Assembly: GCA_932294295.1 (NCBI GenBank)
Contig: OW028579.1
Span: 2,671,285-2,735,284 of the forward strand
Source of the DNA: Alitta virens
Taxonomy: Eukaryota > Annelida > Polychaeta > Phyllodocida > Nereididae
Direction: 5' to 3'
DNA: 64,000 nt
In this document: positions 24,055-35,480 of the stretch, in pieces
Layout of the letters: each line of letters opens with the position of its first letter
How positions within the stretch are numbered: position 1 is the stretch's first letter
The notes under the pieces: generated by a model
What the model was told of the DNA's origin: nothing
The model's database searches: none
What the model saw: only the letters and a program-made list of their open reading frames with translations
Position numbers and translations under genes: made by a program

Positions 24055-24143
<89 letters not shown>
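24055..24143. repeat. (TTGA)n microsatellite
   Basis: About 22 uninterrupted copies of the tetramer TTGA/TGAT. Confidence 0.97.
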
Positions 24144-24466
24144 AAAACTACTACGTTATTCATGGTATCAAATAAGTACACTGGACCATAAACTTTTTGA
24201 GAGAGGACCACACGAGAGAGGTGACAAAAACCTGGCTTGTCTCACATCCATCATATTTTTTTCATAATTCTTTTGGGGTAACTGATATATATTACATTCA
24301 TTGGAGTTCGCATGCGCAAAACCAATGCATTCTGGCAACTCGTAATAATAATATGATATGTCTCAAGTTCTGAGAAAAGTTATGAGCTCGTGAATAGGCA
24401 AACCTCGCTATTTCGCTGTAAAAATCATTATGTGGAAATTTTATTAGTTAAATGGCGAGGTGCAGA
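24144..24466. other. No gene seen
   Basis: Unique sequence between two microsatellites. Confidence 0.5.
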
Positions 24467-24869
24467 TAGATAGATAGATAGATAGGTAGAGAGGTAGATA
24501 GATAGAGAGATAGATAGATAGGTAGAGAGGTAGAGAGATAGAGAGATAGATAGATAGGTAGAGAGGTAGATAGATAGTTAGGTAGAGAGATGGATAGATA
24601 GGTTGATAGATAGATAGCTAGATAGATAGATAGGTAGAGAGATGGATAGATAGGTAGATAGGTTGATAGATAGGTAGGTAGATAGATAGATAGATAGATA
24701 GGTAGAAAGGTAGATAGATAGTTAGATAGGTATAGAGATGGATAGATAGATAGATAGATAGGTTGATAGATAGATGGATGGATAGACAGATAGATAGGTA
24801 GGTAGGTAGATAGGTAGAAAGGTAGAGAGGTAGATAGATAGATAGATAGATAGCCAGATAGATAGATAC
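24467..24869. repeat. (GATA)n compound microsatellite
   Basis: About 400 bp of TAGA/GATA repeats with recurring interruptions (GGTAGAGAGGTAGA, GATGGATAG, GGTTGATAG). The ordered interruptions show block duplication. A spurious Leu/Tyr/Ser-rich open frame runs through it on the minus strand. Confidence 0.95.
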
Positions 24870-25550
24870 TTTTTCTTTTTAAATAATGTATATAAATTAT
24901 TAAGTTATTAAAAAAAATACAACTGCAGACAAAAATATCACTCACTTATATAAGACATTAGAATTTTATCAAATATATCGATTCCATAAATTTTCATATA
25001 AGCCGCATTACTACAAGTTATTCACAATTATCATATATATGATTATGGAATAATAAACGCCATGAAATCCTGTTTTATTCGTTGTAGAGCCATAACAAAA
25101 TATGAGTTCACAACCTCACATGCTTGGAAAAACTAATCCTTTACATGTTGCGAACAATACCTATTCACTGCAACACTCTTTTTATGATATCACAACTGAC
25201 ATTTTATGGCTCATATCATTCCTCAGGTGTTGAGCTGAACATATCTCCAGGCATATAAAGTTGCATGAAATGATTTTTCTGTCATTTTGTTCCCAAACAG
25301 TCGAGTACAAATCCTGGAAAAGTTGCGGGAAAGTTTTCACCAAGTATTGTATTGTTGATGTGGGGAATGAGTGGAAAAGTGTGTAACGTTTTTTAAAATG
25401 GTTGAATATATCTATAAGGGGAGAGGAGAGATTTTACTGTTTCTGAAAGATTATCTTAATGAATATTATTAACTAGTTAAGTATGATGTACATTAAAAAG
25501 GTGTTAAATTAACTTTTTCTTCTTTTCTGTGGATTGCCTAGAAAATAGGT
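24870..25550. other. No gene seen
   Basis: Unique AT-rich sequence without a supported feature. Confidence 0.5.
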
Positions 25551-25680
25551 ACCGTAAAGGAGGGTATTATCGACAGGGCGGGTATTTTCATTAAAATGTA
25601 AACAATTTAATATATGTTTTCTTAACAAGTTAATTTAAGTGTCGAAAAAAACGCGCCCTGTCGATAATACCCTCCTTTAC

Positions 25681-25683
<3 letters not shown>
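25551..25683. mobile_element. MITE-W copy 1
   Basis: A perfect ~30-bp terminal inverted repeat starts ACCGTAAAGGAGGGTATTAT and ends with its complement (ATAATACCCTCCTTTACGGT). The loop is about 70 bp, AT-rich. A second copy lies at 50211-50343. The right arm was later used as a SINE-A target. Confidence 0.9.
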
Positions 25684-25741
<58 letters not shown>

Positions 25742-25909
25742 TTAGGGCTTTACATCCTGTATTTCTGCAACAGTTGGGCTAATTAGGACAGGCAGGGACC
25801 ATGGCAATGAGACGAAGGAGGAAACAGCCATCCAACTAAGGCTCGACCGGGAATCTAACCCGGGACCCAGCGGTTGAAAGCCCAGAGCGCTACCTCTGAG
25901 CTAGGCCCC
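25684..25909 (-). mobile_element. SINE-A inserted at the end of MITE-W
   Basis: A (GT)29-like tail at 25684-25740 and a full minus-strand SINE-A body. The 13-bp target duplication CCTCCTTTACGGT lies at 25671-25683 and 25910-25922 and is the terminal sequence of MITE-W. Confidence 0.92.
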
Positions 25910-25925
25910 CCTCCTTTACGGTATA

Positions 25926-26770
25926 TCAGATATACTTTTAAAATAATCATAAAAATATAACACAGACACATAAGTGCAAAAATATCCTTGAAAACCAAGA
26001 CACCATTTGAGTTTTATATCACCATTAGCAAATTCAATTAAATTACACTTTATTAGACCACATGCAGTTAGCATAAACACATTTATTTATGAACAAAGAA
26101 ACTCATTGATATATTGTAATGGCAGGCGACTTCAGAAGACGTATGAGCCGTTTACCAAATATCAAAATGCAAATGCTTATACCTGTTTACCAATAGAGGT
26201 AGATATGTTTATAGATATTCTATAGTGTGGCTATGATACTGAAAATGTATTACAAATGATAAATATAATAATAATGATAGATAAATTACAATAAACTAGA
26301 CAACCAGATAATCAAACCTAGGAATTATCAGATTATCAAGAGGCAACTTCACTAAAAAAAAACTGAAAAAAATTCTTAAATTATGTGGCACTTAGTCGAA
26401 GCAGAATCAACAAACACTCCAAAAAGACCACTTTAACTACTTCGAAATGTTTCCAGGAATTCTGGCCATGGAGATTATCAAGATTATAATCATTAAATTG
26501 TAACAAATTAACCCAAACCTCGGTGTTAATGCAATACTTTTTTGCGTGTTAGGAGACTTACAACGCGATATAGAAAACCATCCCCCCAAGCCAGGACAAA
26601 TGAGCTGTCATTAAAATGTAGTTGGGGGCAGGGTGGTGAGCTGAACTGTCAATCTACCAGACTGACAACCTGTTATTTTATATTTTTCTCACACCCCCAG
26701 GTCAAATTATGGCACCTTGACGTGCGCCAATTCTCACATATTCGGCACATCCATAATATTGTGTGCTTGT
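25926..26770. other. No gene seen
   Basis: Unique AT-rich sequence; short open frames at 26007-26225 and 26542-26772 have no supporting signals. Confidence 0.45.
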
Positions 26771-26773
26771 GAG

Positions 26774-27113
26774 AGGAGAGGAGAGGAGAGGAGAGGAGAG
26801 GAGAGGAGAGGAGAGGAGAGGAGAGGAGAGGAGAGGAGAGGAGAGGAGAGGAGAGGAGAGGAGAGGAGAGGAGAGGAGAGGAGAGGAGAGGAGAGGAGAG
26901 GAGAGGAGAGGAGAGGAGAGGAGAGGAGAGGAGAGGAGAGGAGAGGAGAGGAGAGGAGAAGGAGAAGGAGAAGGAGAAGGAGAAGGAACAGGACAGGACA
27001 GGACAGGACAGGACAGGACAGGAGAAGAGGACGGGATGGGATGGGAGAGGACAGGACAGGAGAGGACAGGACAGGAGAATAGGATGGGATGGGATGGGAG
27101 AGGACAGGACAGG
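26774..27113. repeat. (GGAGA)n satellite with GGACA variant blocks
   Basis: About 36 pure copies of GAGAG/GGAGA, then GGAGAA hexamers, then GGACA pentamers and GGGATGGGAT blocks. Long spurious open frames run on both strands. The array continues after a SINE-A at 27304-27382. Confidence 0.97.
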
Positions 27114-27303
27114 TGGTGGTGGTGGATTTGGGCTTTACATCCTGTATTTCTGCACCAGTTGGGCTAATTAGGACAGGCAGAGACCATGGCAATGAGATGA
27201 AGGATGAAACAGCCATCCAACATAGGCCTAACCGGGAATTGAACCCGAGACCCAGTGGTTGGAAGCCCAGTGCGCTACCACTGAGCTAGGCCCCCAGCCT
27301 CAG
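27114..27303 (-). mobile_element. SINE-A inserted in the GGAGA/GGACA satellite
   Basis: Minus-strand SINE-A with GGGAATTGAACCCGAGACCC in its head. AGGACAGGACAGG repeats on both sides and serves as the likely target duplication, although it cannot be separated from the satellite itself. Confidence 0.88.
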
Positions 27304-27382
27304 GACAGGACAGGAGAGGACAGGACAGGAGAAGAGGATGGGATAGGATAGGATAGGATAGGATAGGATAGGATAGGAGAGG
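27304..27382. repeat. Satellite continuation, (GGATA)n end
   Basis: GGACA blocks resume after the SINE and pass into nine copies of GGATA. Confidence 0.9.
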
Positions 27383-27429
27383 TATTTATTTATTCTGAGG
27401 AAATATTATTTAACAGTTCAAATAAAATA

Positions 27430-27530
27430 TCAGACCAGCTGCCAGAGGCAGACCTAATGATGAGATGACGCTTGGATGCTGCTACACATAGGGTGGGGCG
27501 TTTTACTTGCCTGAGCGTAGATCAAACTAT
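27430..27530 (-). mobile_element. SINE-C 3' fragment
   Basis: CAGACCAGCTGCCAGAGGC, CTAATGATGAGATGACGCTT and GGTGGGGCGTTTTACTTGCC match the SINE-C body complement. Confidence 0.65.
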
Positions 27531-28330
27531 GCATTGTCCCATTGAAACTACTATCATGAAATGGGCCAATACTTTCCAATGAATTACAATATGTCCTCTT
27601 TTCATATTGAATCACTCAATGGGTGTCCAATTTGAAAACCCTGCAGATGAAAGGCATCTCTACTGAATGTGGAGCTTGTAAGAGACTTATCTCAGCTTAT
27701 ATAAATCTTTTTGAGGAATTGCAGCTGCAGTATTTTGTGAGGTGTTTGATGGGGATTCATAGTCTTTAGAAGAACAGTCTGTAGAATGAAAAGTGTGATA
27801 CAATTCTAAGGGGAATAAGATGAAACACAATTCGCGGACTAATCCCCTGTTGTAATACTGATTAATGCATCGGGGTTATTACAAAGCTGGCTGATTTCTG
27901 ATTTTCTCGGAAATTCTGATCTCCTTCAAGTAACACTCCAAGAGTCTTATCACCTTGTCAAACCCCTTAATTTCATAATAACCTCATGAATAATAATCTC
28001 CTAAATCATCTTGGACTGTTTAACATGATTTATGAGCCAGGATTAATAGTGTTAAAAACACAAAATCATTTTAGTTATTCTGATTTACATAAATCGTGCT
28101 TGTCCCAAATAGTAGCCTATGCCCGATTTGGTAGATGTTGGGATAATGTTGGACCAATGCTGGCAGAAAGTTACTTACCAGGTTAAAGAACTCAGAACTC
28201 AGAACTCACACCTAGATGGCATTGCATATGTCGTTTCTACATCTTTTGACGTTGCCCACATAGGACCAACGTCAAAACGACGTCGGATGCTTGCTGGAGA
28301 ATTAATTTATTTACTTAATTACTTTATTTT
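27531..28330. other. No gene; MITE-Q-like repeats near 28120-28290
   Basis: GATGTTGGGATAATGTTGGA and ACGTTGCCCACATAGGACCA belong to the degenerate GATGTTG/ACGTCG repeats seen inside MITE-Q, but the CAGATAGCATTCC ends are not present. No gene seen. Confidence 0.4.
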
Positions 28331-28371
28331 AACTTGCCTTAGAGGGCTGCACTTTACATCTATCTATCACA

Positions 28372-28408
<37 letters not shown>

Positions 28409-28410
28409 GT
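28331..28410 (+). mobile_element. SINE-B 3' tail with (ATCT)n
   Basis: ACTTGCCTTAGAGGGCTGCA followed by CTTTACATCTATCTATC and about ten ATCT units. Only the last part of SINE-B is present, so the microsatellite is the SINE tail. Confidence 0.75.
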
Positions 28411-28698
28411 CATAAATAATAAATGACACTGATTTTCCAAGGATATTATCCAGTTATATGTGTACATATATAAAGCAGCTGAAGTCAAAACATGTTTCTG
28501 GCAACATATTTACAGGTTCCAAGAACAAGTGAAAATGATAAAAAAAGAAAAAAAAAAGAAGCTATGGTTTTTAGTATGATGAATCCTCCGTAAAGGTGAC
28601 ATTACACTCCTATCATACGAGCTTTGCTGGCATACTCTTCGGCCTATTATATTTTCTGGATATCTAGGTTTGGTCAGGCCAGTGTTTAAAACATTAAA

Positions 28699-28804
28699 GA
28701 TATATGTTGCAAACTCCGCAACTTTTGAGCATGTGATAAACATCAACTCATTGTACAAATTCTATTTGCCGTGGGGTTTGGCAAGGAGCTGCTTTTTGGC
28801 CTTT
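28699..28804. repeat. Direct repeat, copy 1
   Basis: GATATATGTTGCAAACTCCG through GCTGCTTTTTGGCCT is repeated with about 90% identity at 29583-29688. Role unknown. Confidence 0.85.
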
Positions 28805-29080
28805 AATGTTGTATCACAAAATATTGCTATTATTTGAAAACAGAAATTTGCCATAACATTTTATCATGGATGATCACCTATTTGTGAATAAGGTTAAAAC
28901 TTCACCTCAAAGTACTGTACTATTATTAAGCCCAAGGTGGGGTAATTTACTTGCCTCAGAATAGGAACGTAAAACAAGGGACATTCACTCTACACCCCCA
29001 TGCAATGAGATAGGGTGTGAGATGTGGTGGATTCAAAGTACAAGGAAAAGAGTTCAAACCTATAAACAACAATTCTCTGA
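28805..29080. other. No gene seen
   Basis: AT-rich sequence. A faint SINE-C resemblance (AAGGTGGGGTAATTTACTTG) appears at about 28933 but is too diverged to call. Confidence 0.4.
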
Positions 29081-29081
29081 T

Positions 29082-29376
29082 ATACAGTTAGTTTCATAAA
29101 ATATGGTCGACTCTAGTCAGCTGTAGCAACCTATTCCTGGCTGTAGCTATCTACTCCTAGCTTATAGTCACCTTACGGAAAAAAGTATAAACATTGGCAA
29201 ATGTAAGAAATGTATCTAATATATCATAGTTACTTTTAGATCCGGCTTTGAGTAGCCAGCTATAGTCAGACAGTGGCAGAGATTATTGCCTGAGGTTTTG
29301 AGCATCGTGTAGGAGAAGTTGCCTAGCTTTGTCTAGATTCAATTTGACAGGCCGTTTTTAAATAAACTTAACTGTA
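29082..29376. mobile_element. MITE-S copy 1
   Basis: Terminal inverted repeats TACAGTTAGTTTCATAAAA and AAATAAACTTAACTGTA. The interior has TAGATCCGGCTTTGAGTAGC and ATTTGACAGGCCGTTTTT, both shared with copies at 42750, 50823 and 56983. Flanking TA is compatible with a TA target. Confidence 0.85.
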
Positions 29377-29582
29377 GAAGCTAGTCAAGCTATAACAACT
29401 AGGCTACACAGTTGCAATGTTATTTTCCACCACTATGGGAATAGGTAAATGCACAAAATGGTTCTTATATTGATTGGTAATTATTGAACCGATTTATATG
29501 CTATGTGATGCACATGTGCCACAACTACATAAAAAAAAAAATAAAAAAACATATATTGCATAAGATACATTAATTGCATCCA

Positions 29583-29688
29583 GATATATGTCGCAAACTC
29601 CGCAACTTTTGAGCATGTGATAAACATCAACTCTTTGTACGAATTCTATTCGTCGTGGGGTTTGGCAGGGCGCTGCTTTTTGGCCTGT
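29583..29688. repeat. Direct repeat, copy 2
   Basis: Second copy of the 28699-28804 sequence; differs by a few substitutions (for example GTCGCAAACTCCG for GTTGCAAACTCCG). Confidence 0.85.
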
Positions 29689-30099
29689 GCCACAAAGGCT
29701 TTGATCTGTCATCGACTGTTCTCATCTGTTGAACTAGGGCATCAGTGAGATGCACATTTGTCTTTCATAGTTTTCCTTTGATACTGTATATGTTTATAAG
29801 GCATGTCATATACGCTTAAGTCTCTGTATTAAGGTTAGTTGTTGTGCTATGATGAAGAGGTCTGAATAACGAGGTGGTCTGGAAATATATCCTGTGGAAC
29901 CTCGCCATTACGACTACCCTCGGTACATACAAGTCCTACTGGTCTTAATGCTGAGGTGGTCTTAATACAGAGGTAAAATATGTTAACAATGCACTTGGCC
30001 GAAAATGGTGGTCTTATTAGCGAGGTGGTTCTAATAGTGAGGTGGTCTTATGTTGAGTACAACTGTATGTAACTTAAGTGTAGATTTATTCAGTGGCCG
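29689..30099. other. No gene seen
   Basis: Unique sequence with locally repeated GAGGTGGTCTTA-type phrases near 29860-30050. No coding signals. Confidence 0.45.
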
Positions 30100-30111
30100 C
30101 AATTTAGAGGT

Positions 30112-30292
30112 GGTGGGTGGTGGGTGAATTAAGGCTTTATGTCCTGTATTTCTGCACCTGATGGGCTAATTAGGACAGGCAGTGATCATGGCAATGAGAT
30201 GAAGGATGAAACAGCCATCCGAATTAGGCTTGACTGGGAATTGAACCCGGGACCCAGTGGTTGGAAGCCCAGCGTGCTAGCCCCCAACCTCA
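30112..30292 (-). mobile_element. SINE-A copy
   Basis: Minus-strand SINE-A with a 12-bp target duplication CAATTTAGAGGT at 30100-30111 and 30293-30304. The A-box end of the head is partly deleted (GCGTGCTAGCCCCC). Confidence 0.9.
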
Positions 30293-30426
30293 CAATTTAG
30301 AGGTAGCCGGATTAGTTAGGTTGTCTGAAATAAAGGTTTTTGTATGTGCGTGAATAACTAAAATAACTGGATATGTTGCGAAGGGTTCTTTCGAACTTGT
30401 GCATTAGTGTAAAATATATGCATGTG

Positions 30427-30570
30427 TACCTGGCCAAATGTGCCACATGCATTTTCCATGCGTTTGGATAAACACATGGTTTTTACCTCATTACAATTAG
30501 GCAAAAACCATGCATTTTCCATACGTTTATCCTTCGCATGGAAAACGCACGTGGCACATTTGGCCATATA
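30427..30570. mobile_element. MITE-P palindrome
   Basis: Inverted-repeat arms begin CTGGCCAAATGTGCCACATG and end with the near-complement CGTGGCACATTTGGCCATA. Internal copies of CATGCGTTTTCCATG in both orientations. Confidence 0.88.
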
Positions 30571-31943
30571 CCTAAAACTATCTGTAAATACCACAAACAG
30601 GGAAATGACAGATATTTTAAAACTTAAGCTAAATAAAAAGAAAGACCAAAAAAAAAGGGGGGATGAAGCAAAAAGCAGGCTGTCTCATCCTTAAAACACG
30701 AATCATAAAAGGAAATCAAGCAGTACAAAAGACTGATACAGCCCACTTTAACTGCAAAATACTGCTTTGCCAGCAGCGTATATCTTATTACGCATGCAGC
30801 AAAGAAATACTTTATGAAATAGCTGATGAAAAAGAATAATTCTGACTATATAAACCACACGCTCGTCTGATATCTTACAAAGACTGATCTAAGGTAACTT
30901 GGAGATGGCAAAAATCGTAAGCAACTTTGTGTAAGGAAAAATCGTCAGAACTAACCCATATTAGTATGTGCTTCAAACTCAGAATTGCAAGAATTCAGCA
31001 GAGCCTGGGGGTTGGCAGAGGAGTAAGTCAAGGGGTCTAGTTAATGAAACCAATTAAATTCCTACTAGCCCAGGTTTCTAAGAAAATAATCAAAGAAGAA
31101 CTGACAATGCTCTCCAGACCCTGTCTTTTATCTAAAGTATGAGCCATGACAATTTTTTTTTTGCTGATTTATTAAGTACTGTTAGAGTAGTAAGATGTAG
31201 GGAAGGTTTAATATAATGAAGAGAAGTTTCTCTTTTATATTATTCTATAATTATTTTAATAATTCACAATTAATGGAACGTACCATAAAAACATTGGTCA
31301 TCCTACATTGTATGAAGGTCATGAGTTAAAAAACAGTGTTTTTTTCTTCACAACTTTAGAAGTTTAAAGTCAGGATGCCAAACTTACTAATTTGCAGTAT
31401 TCAGTCTTTTTCTTTAGAGTTTGTCTCATGTAACTCATAATGACCAACTACCAACAATTTTATGGGAAAGTTTTTGGCAAATTCCACAAAAACGGCAAGG
31501 TCGAGAAATAAAGAAAATACTGGTCACCATTAAATGTCAGTGAAGTCATTTTTAAGCACTTTTTCAAAGTCAACAAGATCCCACTAAACCAGACTAACAA
31601 ACCACCACGTGATCGATGACGTCACAATGCGACAACAATACATCATGTGACCAGACAGAGTTCAAGAGAGGGCACCAGGTGAAGTGTTTTTTGTTGAATC
31701 ATTTATTTGACGCGAGTTTCCTGTGCAGAACCTGAACAATGGCACTTGTCCTGGATCCTGGCATCTGCGGGGTCTTTACTTGACCCCATGAGTTGCTATA
31801 AAGTGTCCCAAATTCCATCTGTGAACAGTAGAAAAGTGCCATCTGACCTTCACAATACACATCACTTGGAATTAAGTTTGAGAATAGTCACCGCACTGCG
31901 GCCAATTTTGCCATTTTTTAAGACGTCGTTAAAATGTTGTCTA
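30571..31943. other. No gene supported
   Basis: Unique AT-rich sequence. The segment at 31700-31950 is less AT-rich and follows a TTTCCTGTGCAG acceptor-like site, but its open frame shows no family motif and no donor I trust. Confidence 0.4.
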
Positions 31944-32032
31944 CAGCCATCCAACAGGCTCGACCGGGAATTGAACCCGGGACCCAGCGGTTGAAAGCCT
32001 AGAGCGCTACCTCTGAGCTAGGACCCCGCCCC
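31944..32032 (-). mobile_element. SINE-A head fragment
   Basis: Only the tRNA-like head is present (CGACCGGGAATTGAACCCGG, then TACCTCTGAGCTAGGACCCC). The body is missing and the fragment abuts a truncated MITE-P, so a rearrangement or nested insertion removed the junction. Confidence 0.75.
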
Positions 32033-32156
32033 ATGAGAAGGATAAATGCGCAGAAAACGCATGGTTTTTGCCTAATTAAAACGAGGTGAAAACCATGCGT
32101 TTTCCATGCATTTGGATAAATGCATGGAAAATGCACGTAGCACATTTGGCTATGTA
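32033..32156. mobile_element. MITE-P, left end missing
   Basis: Begins internally at ATGAGAAGGATAAATGCGC and ends in GCACATTTGGCTATGTA. The left ~25 bp are replaced by the SINE-A fragment. Confidence 0.8.
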
Positions 32157-32189
32157 TAGTTATAACATATGTGGCAGCCATGTTGGCAG

Positions 32190-32440
32190 TTTTAATGTCT
32201 CAATGCATATGACCTGCTGCCAAAAAGGCAGACATAATGATGAGATGATGAGGCTTGGAGTCCACACCATGTTACACACTTACCCCATGGGTGGGGCATT
32301 CTACTTGCCTCAGCATAGACAACGAGTACAAGGCACGTCCATTAACCCCAGGCCAAGAATCGGAGCCAGCACCTTCAGCTGGGCTGGCCAGAATTTGATT
32401 GGCGAATACCTTTGAACATTAGGCCACCCGCGTGCCTTCA
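32190..32440 (-). mobile_element. SINE-C full-length copy
   Basis: Read on the minus strand: a tRNA-like head (GCGGGTGGCCTAATG), then CTTGTACTCGTTGTCTATGC, TGAGGCAAGTAGAATGCC, CCCACCCATGGGGTAAG, GTGTGGACTCCAAGCCTC and ATCTCATCATTATGTCTGCC. It shares the TGTCTATGCTGAGGCAAG body with SINE-B but has a different tail. Confidence 0.75.
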
Positions 32441-32933
32441 GTGCAGTTTGTGCTTCATACTAGGTATTATCAATTAGTAAATTATATTACTATTCTGGAT
32501 TTAGAATACTATAACATAGAACACTAATGGAAACATAATGCTCTATGCCGCTTTTACTGAGTGCAATACCATCCGCCACATACAAAGATGGATAACACCT
32601 TCTTTATCCAAAAATCCATAAAGAGTTTTTTTGTCTTGTCTTTGTGATAAATAAGGTGCATAAAAGGTGAAGGAGTGATATTCTAGTTGAAGTAGGGTAA
32701 GTAAGAAATGAGCTTTCCAAGTAATATGTATGATTAGACTTCAGGGTTAGAAAAAATGATCAATAGTTTCTTATATATCTGTTCTAAACTGCGTGCCGAG
32801 ATAAACGTTTTAGGCAAAGGCAAGAAGGGTTGTTCAACTTAACATTATTGGTTTATCACATCTCGCACTTAATTTAATGTTATACATAAAGCATGTCCTA
32901 TTTCTAGGCGTTTGTTAATGAATGTCAGTATGC
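32441..32933. other. No gene seen
   Basis: Unique AT-rich sequence. Confidence 0.5.
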
Positions 32934-33086
32934 TACACGGCCAAATGTGCCACGTGCGTTTTCCATGAAAAGGATAAATGCATGGAAAACGCATGGTTTT
33001 TAGCTAATTATAACGAGGCAAAAACCATACGTTTTCCATGCGTTTATCCTCCTCATGGAAAACGCACGTGGCACAATTGGCCATGT
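32934..33086. mobile_element. MITE-P palindrome
   Basis: Arms ACACGGCCAAATGTGCCACG and CGTGGCACAATTGGCCATGT with TA on both sides; about 153 bp. Confidence 0.9.
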
Positions 33087-33200
33087 AGCATTCCAAATCG
33101 GGCCAGCGTTGTTTCTATATCGGCCGCCGTCTTTACAACATCATTTTGACATCGCCGACATCGTGCCGACATTGAAACGATTTGGAATGCTATCTGGGAT
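33086..33200. mobile_element. MITE-Q, left end shortened
   Basis: AGCATTCCAAATCGGGCCAG to ACGATTTGGAATGCTATCTG form an inverted repeat. The interior contains degenerate GACATCG/ACGTCG-type repeats. It abuts MITE-P directly. Confidence 0.8.
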
Positions 33201-35480
33201 TGTCCTTCAGCTAAAAAAATTAACAGCACAAAAGTCTTTCAACCAATAACTTAACTATTGATTCGCAAATAAACGCAGAACCATGAGCTACATAATTTTA
33301 GGTCATAAATTAAATGTAATTTTTTTGGCTTTTGTGATTGAAGTTTTGTAGTCGCTACGAAAAGTTTCATTTCACTGTGTAAAGTTCATGAGTCATCAGA
33401 ACGGATCACTAACAAACTAAATTACCTAAATGAAAAAGATTATTTTCAAACAGAAAAGCCATCATTTCCTTTCAAAACATTATAATATTAATCTAACTTT
33501 TTTTTAAGAAATTCTTAACAAAAGCAACTTTAATCAAAAATATGTGATCAGACATACCGCCAAGTACATTTAAAATGAGAGAAATATAATCCTCAGCAAA
33601 AGATAACCCATTTCCTTCTATTATTATATTTCGTGTGAAGCCTTAAATGTGAATATAATTATGAGCCTTTTCATTTCTTGATATCATGGCTATATAAGTC
33701 ATTTGTCTTGCAACAGACAACTGATGAAGTAAAACTGTAGCCGGTATGGACAATATCTTTTAGAGACAATTTTGTGCTGTATGCAATAGCAAAAACTCCC
33801 CTGGAGTTTGTAAACTTTTGGGCACAACTGCATACCCTTGAATTGGTTTGCTGCGCCACCCACTGTTACTGCCTTTACCGCAGGAAACCACGTTTCACTA
33901 TCTATCTACATGCGATTATGAGTTAGCGTAAAATTCCTCACAAAGCAAGCCAATGGGCCTATAGGCACTGGATTCAATAGACGTTCATACAACATCTTGA
34001 CATACACAAATTATGTCCCACTATGACCCGTTTGATACAGTCATTTGCATAAGTCTTGACAGACCTTTTCCACATTTCATGGCCGGGGTGAAAAACAGAT
34101 CATTAAATGCCATCACAGTAGCTAGAAAGTGTGGATTTAATGTCTCTGATATAATGCATTGATCATATAGTCTAGGCTTTTGGTTATTGGTTTGGCAACC
34201 TACAAATCATAGCAAGGCTGAGGAAGTATATAGGTTGGACAATTATGTGGAATGGTTTCCATGCATATCTTCTACTGTTCATATTAATATGCCTCTCATA
34301 TAGAAATTACTCATTCAGTAATTGTTCATATATTCAATATCTGGTTGCATGATTATTAGGCATAAATACAAAGGTCTGCTGCTTCTGTGGCGTTCAAACC
34401 AACTCCATGTAGACATCCCCAACCATTGTTTCATTACTGATTTATCAACCACAAAACGAAGGAGCTAAAGGGTAATTACAGCATTAATCTAATAAATTAA
34501 TCCTTCTCAGCACTTAACATTCTTTTTTATTTGATCATTGATTTTCATTTCAACTGCATAGGTTTTCTGTCCAACCAGTTGAGGCTCCTGAGCCAATTAA
34601 GCTGAATTGTCAACATCGGGATGTGGTTCTGTAAGCAGATTACCTTAATTGCCTCATTAATGTTTTGTAGAGATGAAGTGTGATGGATGGAATTACGTCA
34701 CAAGAATCAATTTGTTGGAAACCTTGCAAAAAGTACAATGGTATCACAAAAACAGAAGTGGATAATACCAGAGCAGCTTTACAATATGTGTCACACTGAT
34801 AAGCAGTGATAATAATTGTTGATAACATTGGTGGGTTTTTTAACTAAACACTTCGGGTAATCATTAAGTTTTTTTTCTCTTTTGTCTGGCTGTTTATCCG
34901 GCAGTTTATCTTTTGTTATGAATCTGAGTCAGCAAAAATAAACAATTAAATTGGCGTGTCATATCTATGACAAAATAACAAAAATAATATATGGAAAAAA
35001 ATATCGTTAATCATATTCATCAGTAAGAATTAATAAATGCCACTTTAGTTCACCAGTTCTGCCCTAGATTAATGACAATATCAGTTTGGAAATTTACACG
35101 TTTGTAACAACATGTCAAAATAGGCCAATAAGACAAAATGACTCTGTTTAGTAGCTAGATGTTATTAGTATGCTAGACCACGTTAATTTCATTGATGTTA
35201 ACTTCCAGTAACCAGATTAACATAATGTTCCTTTTTGTATAACTTAAATCAATTGGGGCGATTGTCCATAGAAAAAAGGACAAAGCTCTTTACCAATGGC
35301 TGCAAAACAAGATTACTTTGGCTTTTAGGGTTCCCTGCCGAACTAATGGCTTTTATTGAAGCTTTGTATTTTTTGCCCATTGCCCTTAAATCGTGCCCTG
35401 GTGATATTCGAAAGTATTGATGTTGTCTCAGGGTGCCTTAAAGCTCATTTGTGGCGGTGAGAGTTGAGTCAGGTCACACA
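33201..35480. other. No gene seen
   Basis: About 2.3 kb of unique AT-rich DNA; short open frames only (33671-33859, 34640-34828, 35235-35420), none with splice signals or motifs. Confidence 0.45.

Noticed and set aside
24448..24945. 165-codon minus-strand Leu/Tyr/Ser-rich open frame
   Set aside because: Translation of the GATA microsatellite.
26717..27216. Open frames rich in RRGEE (plus strand) and SSPLL (minus strand)
   Set aside because: Translations of the GGAGA array and an inserted SINE-A.
31707..31994. Open frame at 31707 preceded by an acceptor-like site
   Set aside because: Runs into the SINE-A head at 31944 and shows no recognisable domain or donor.
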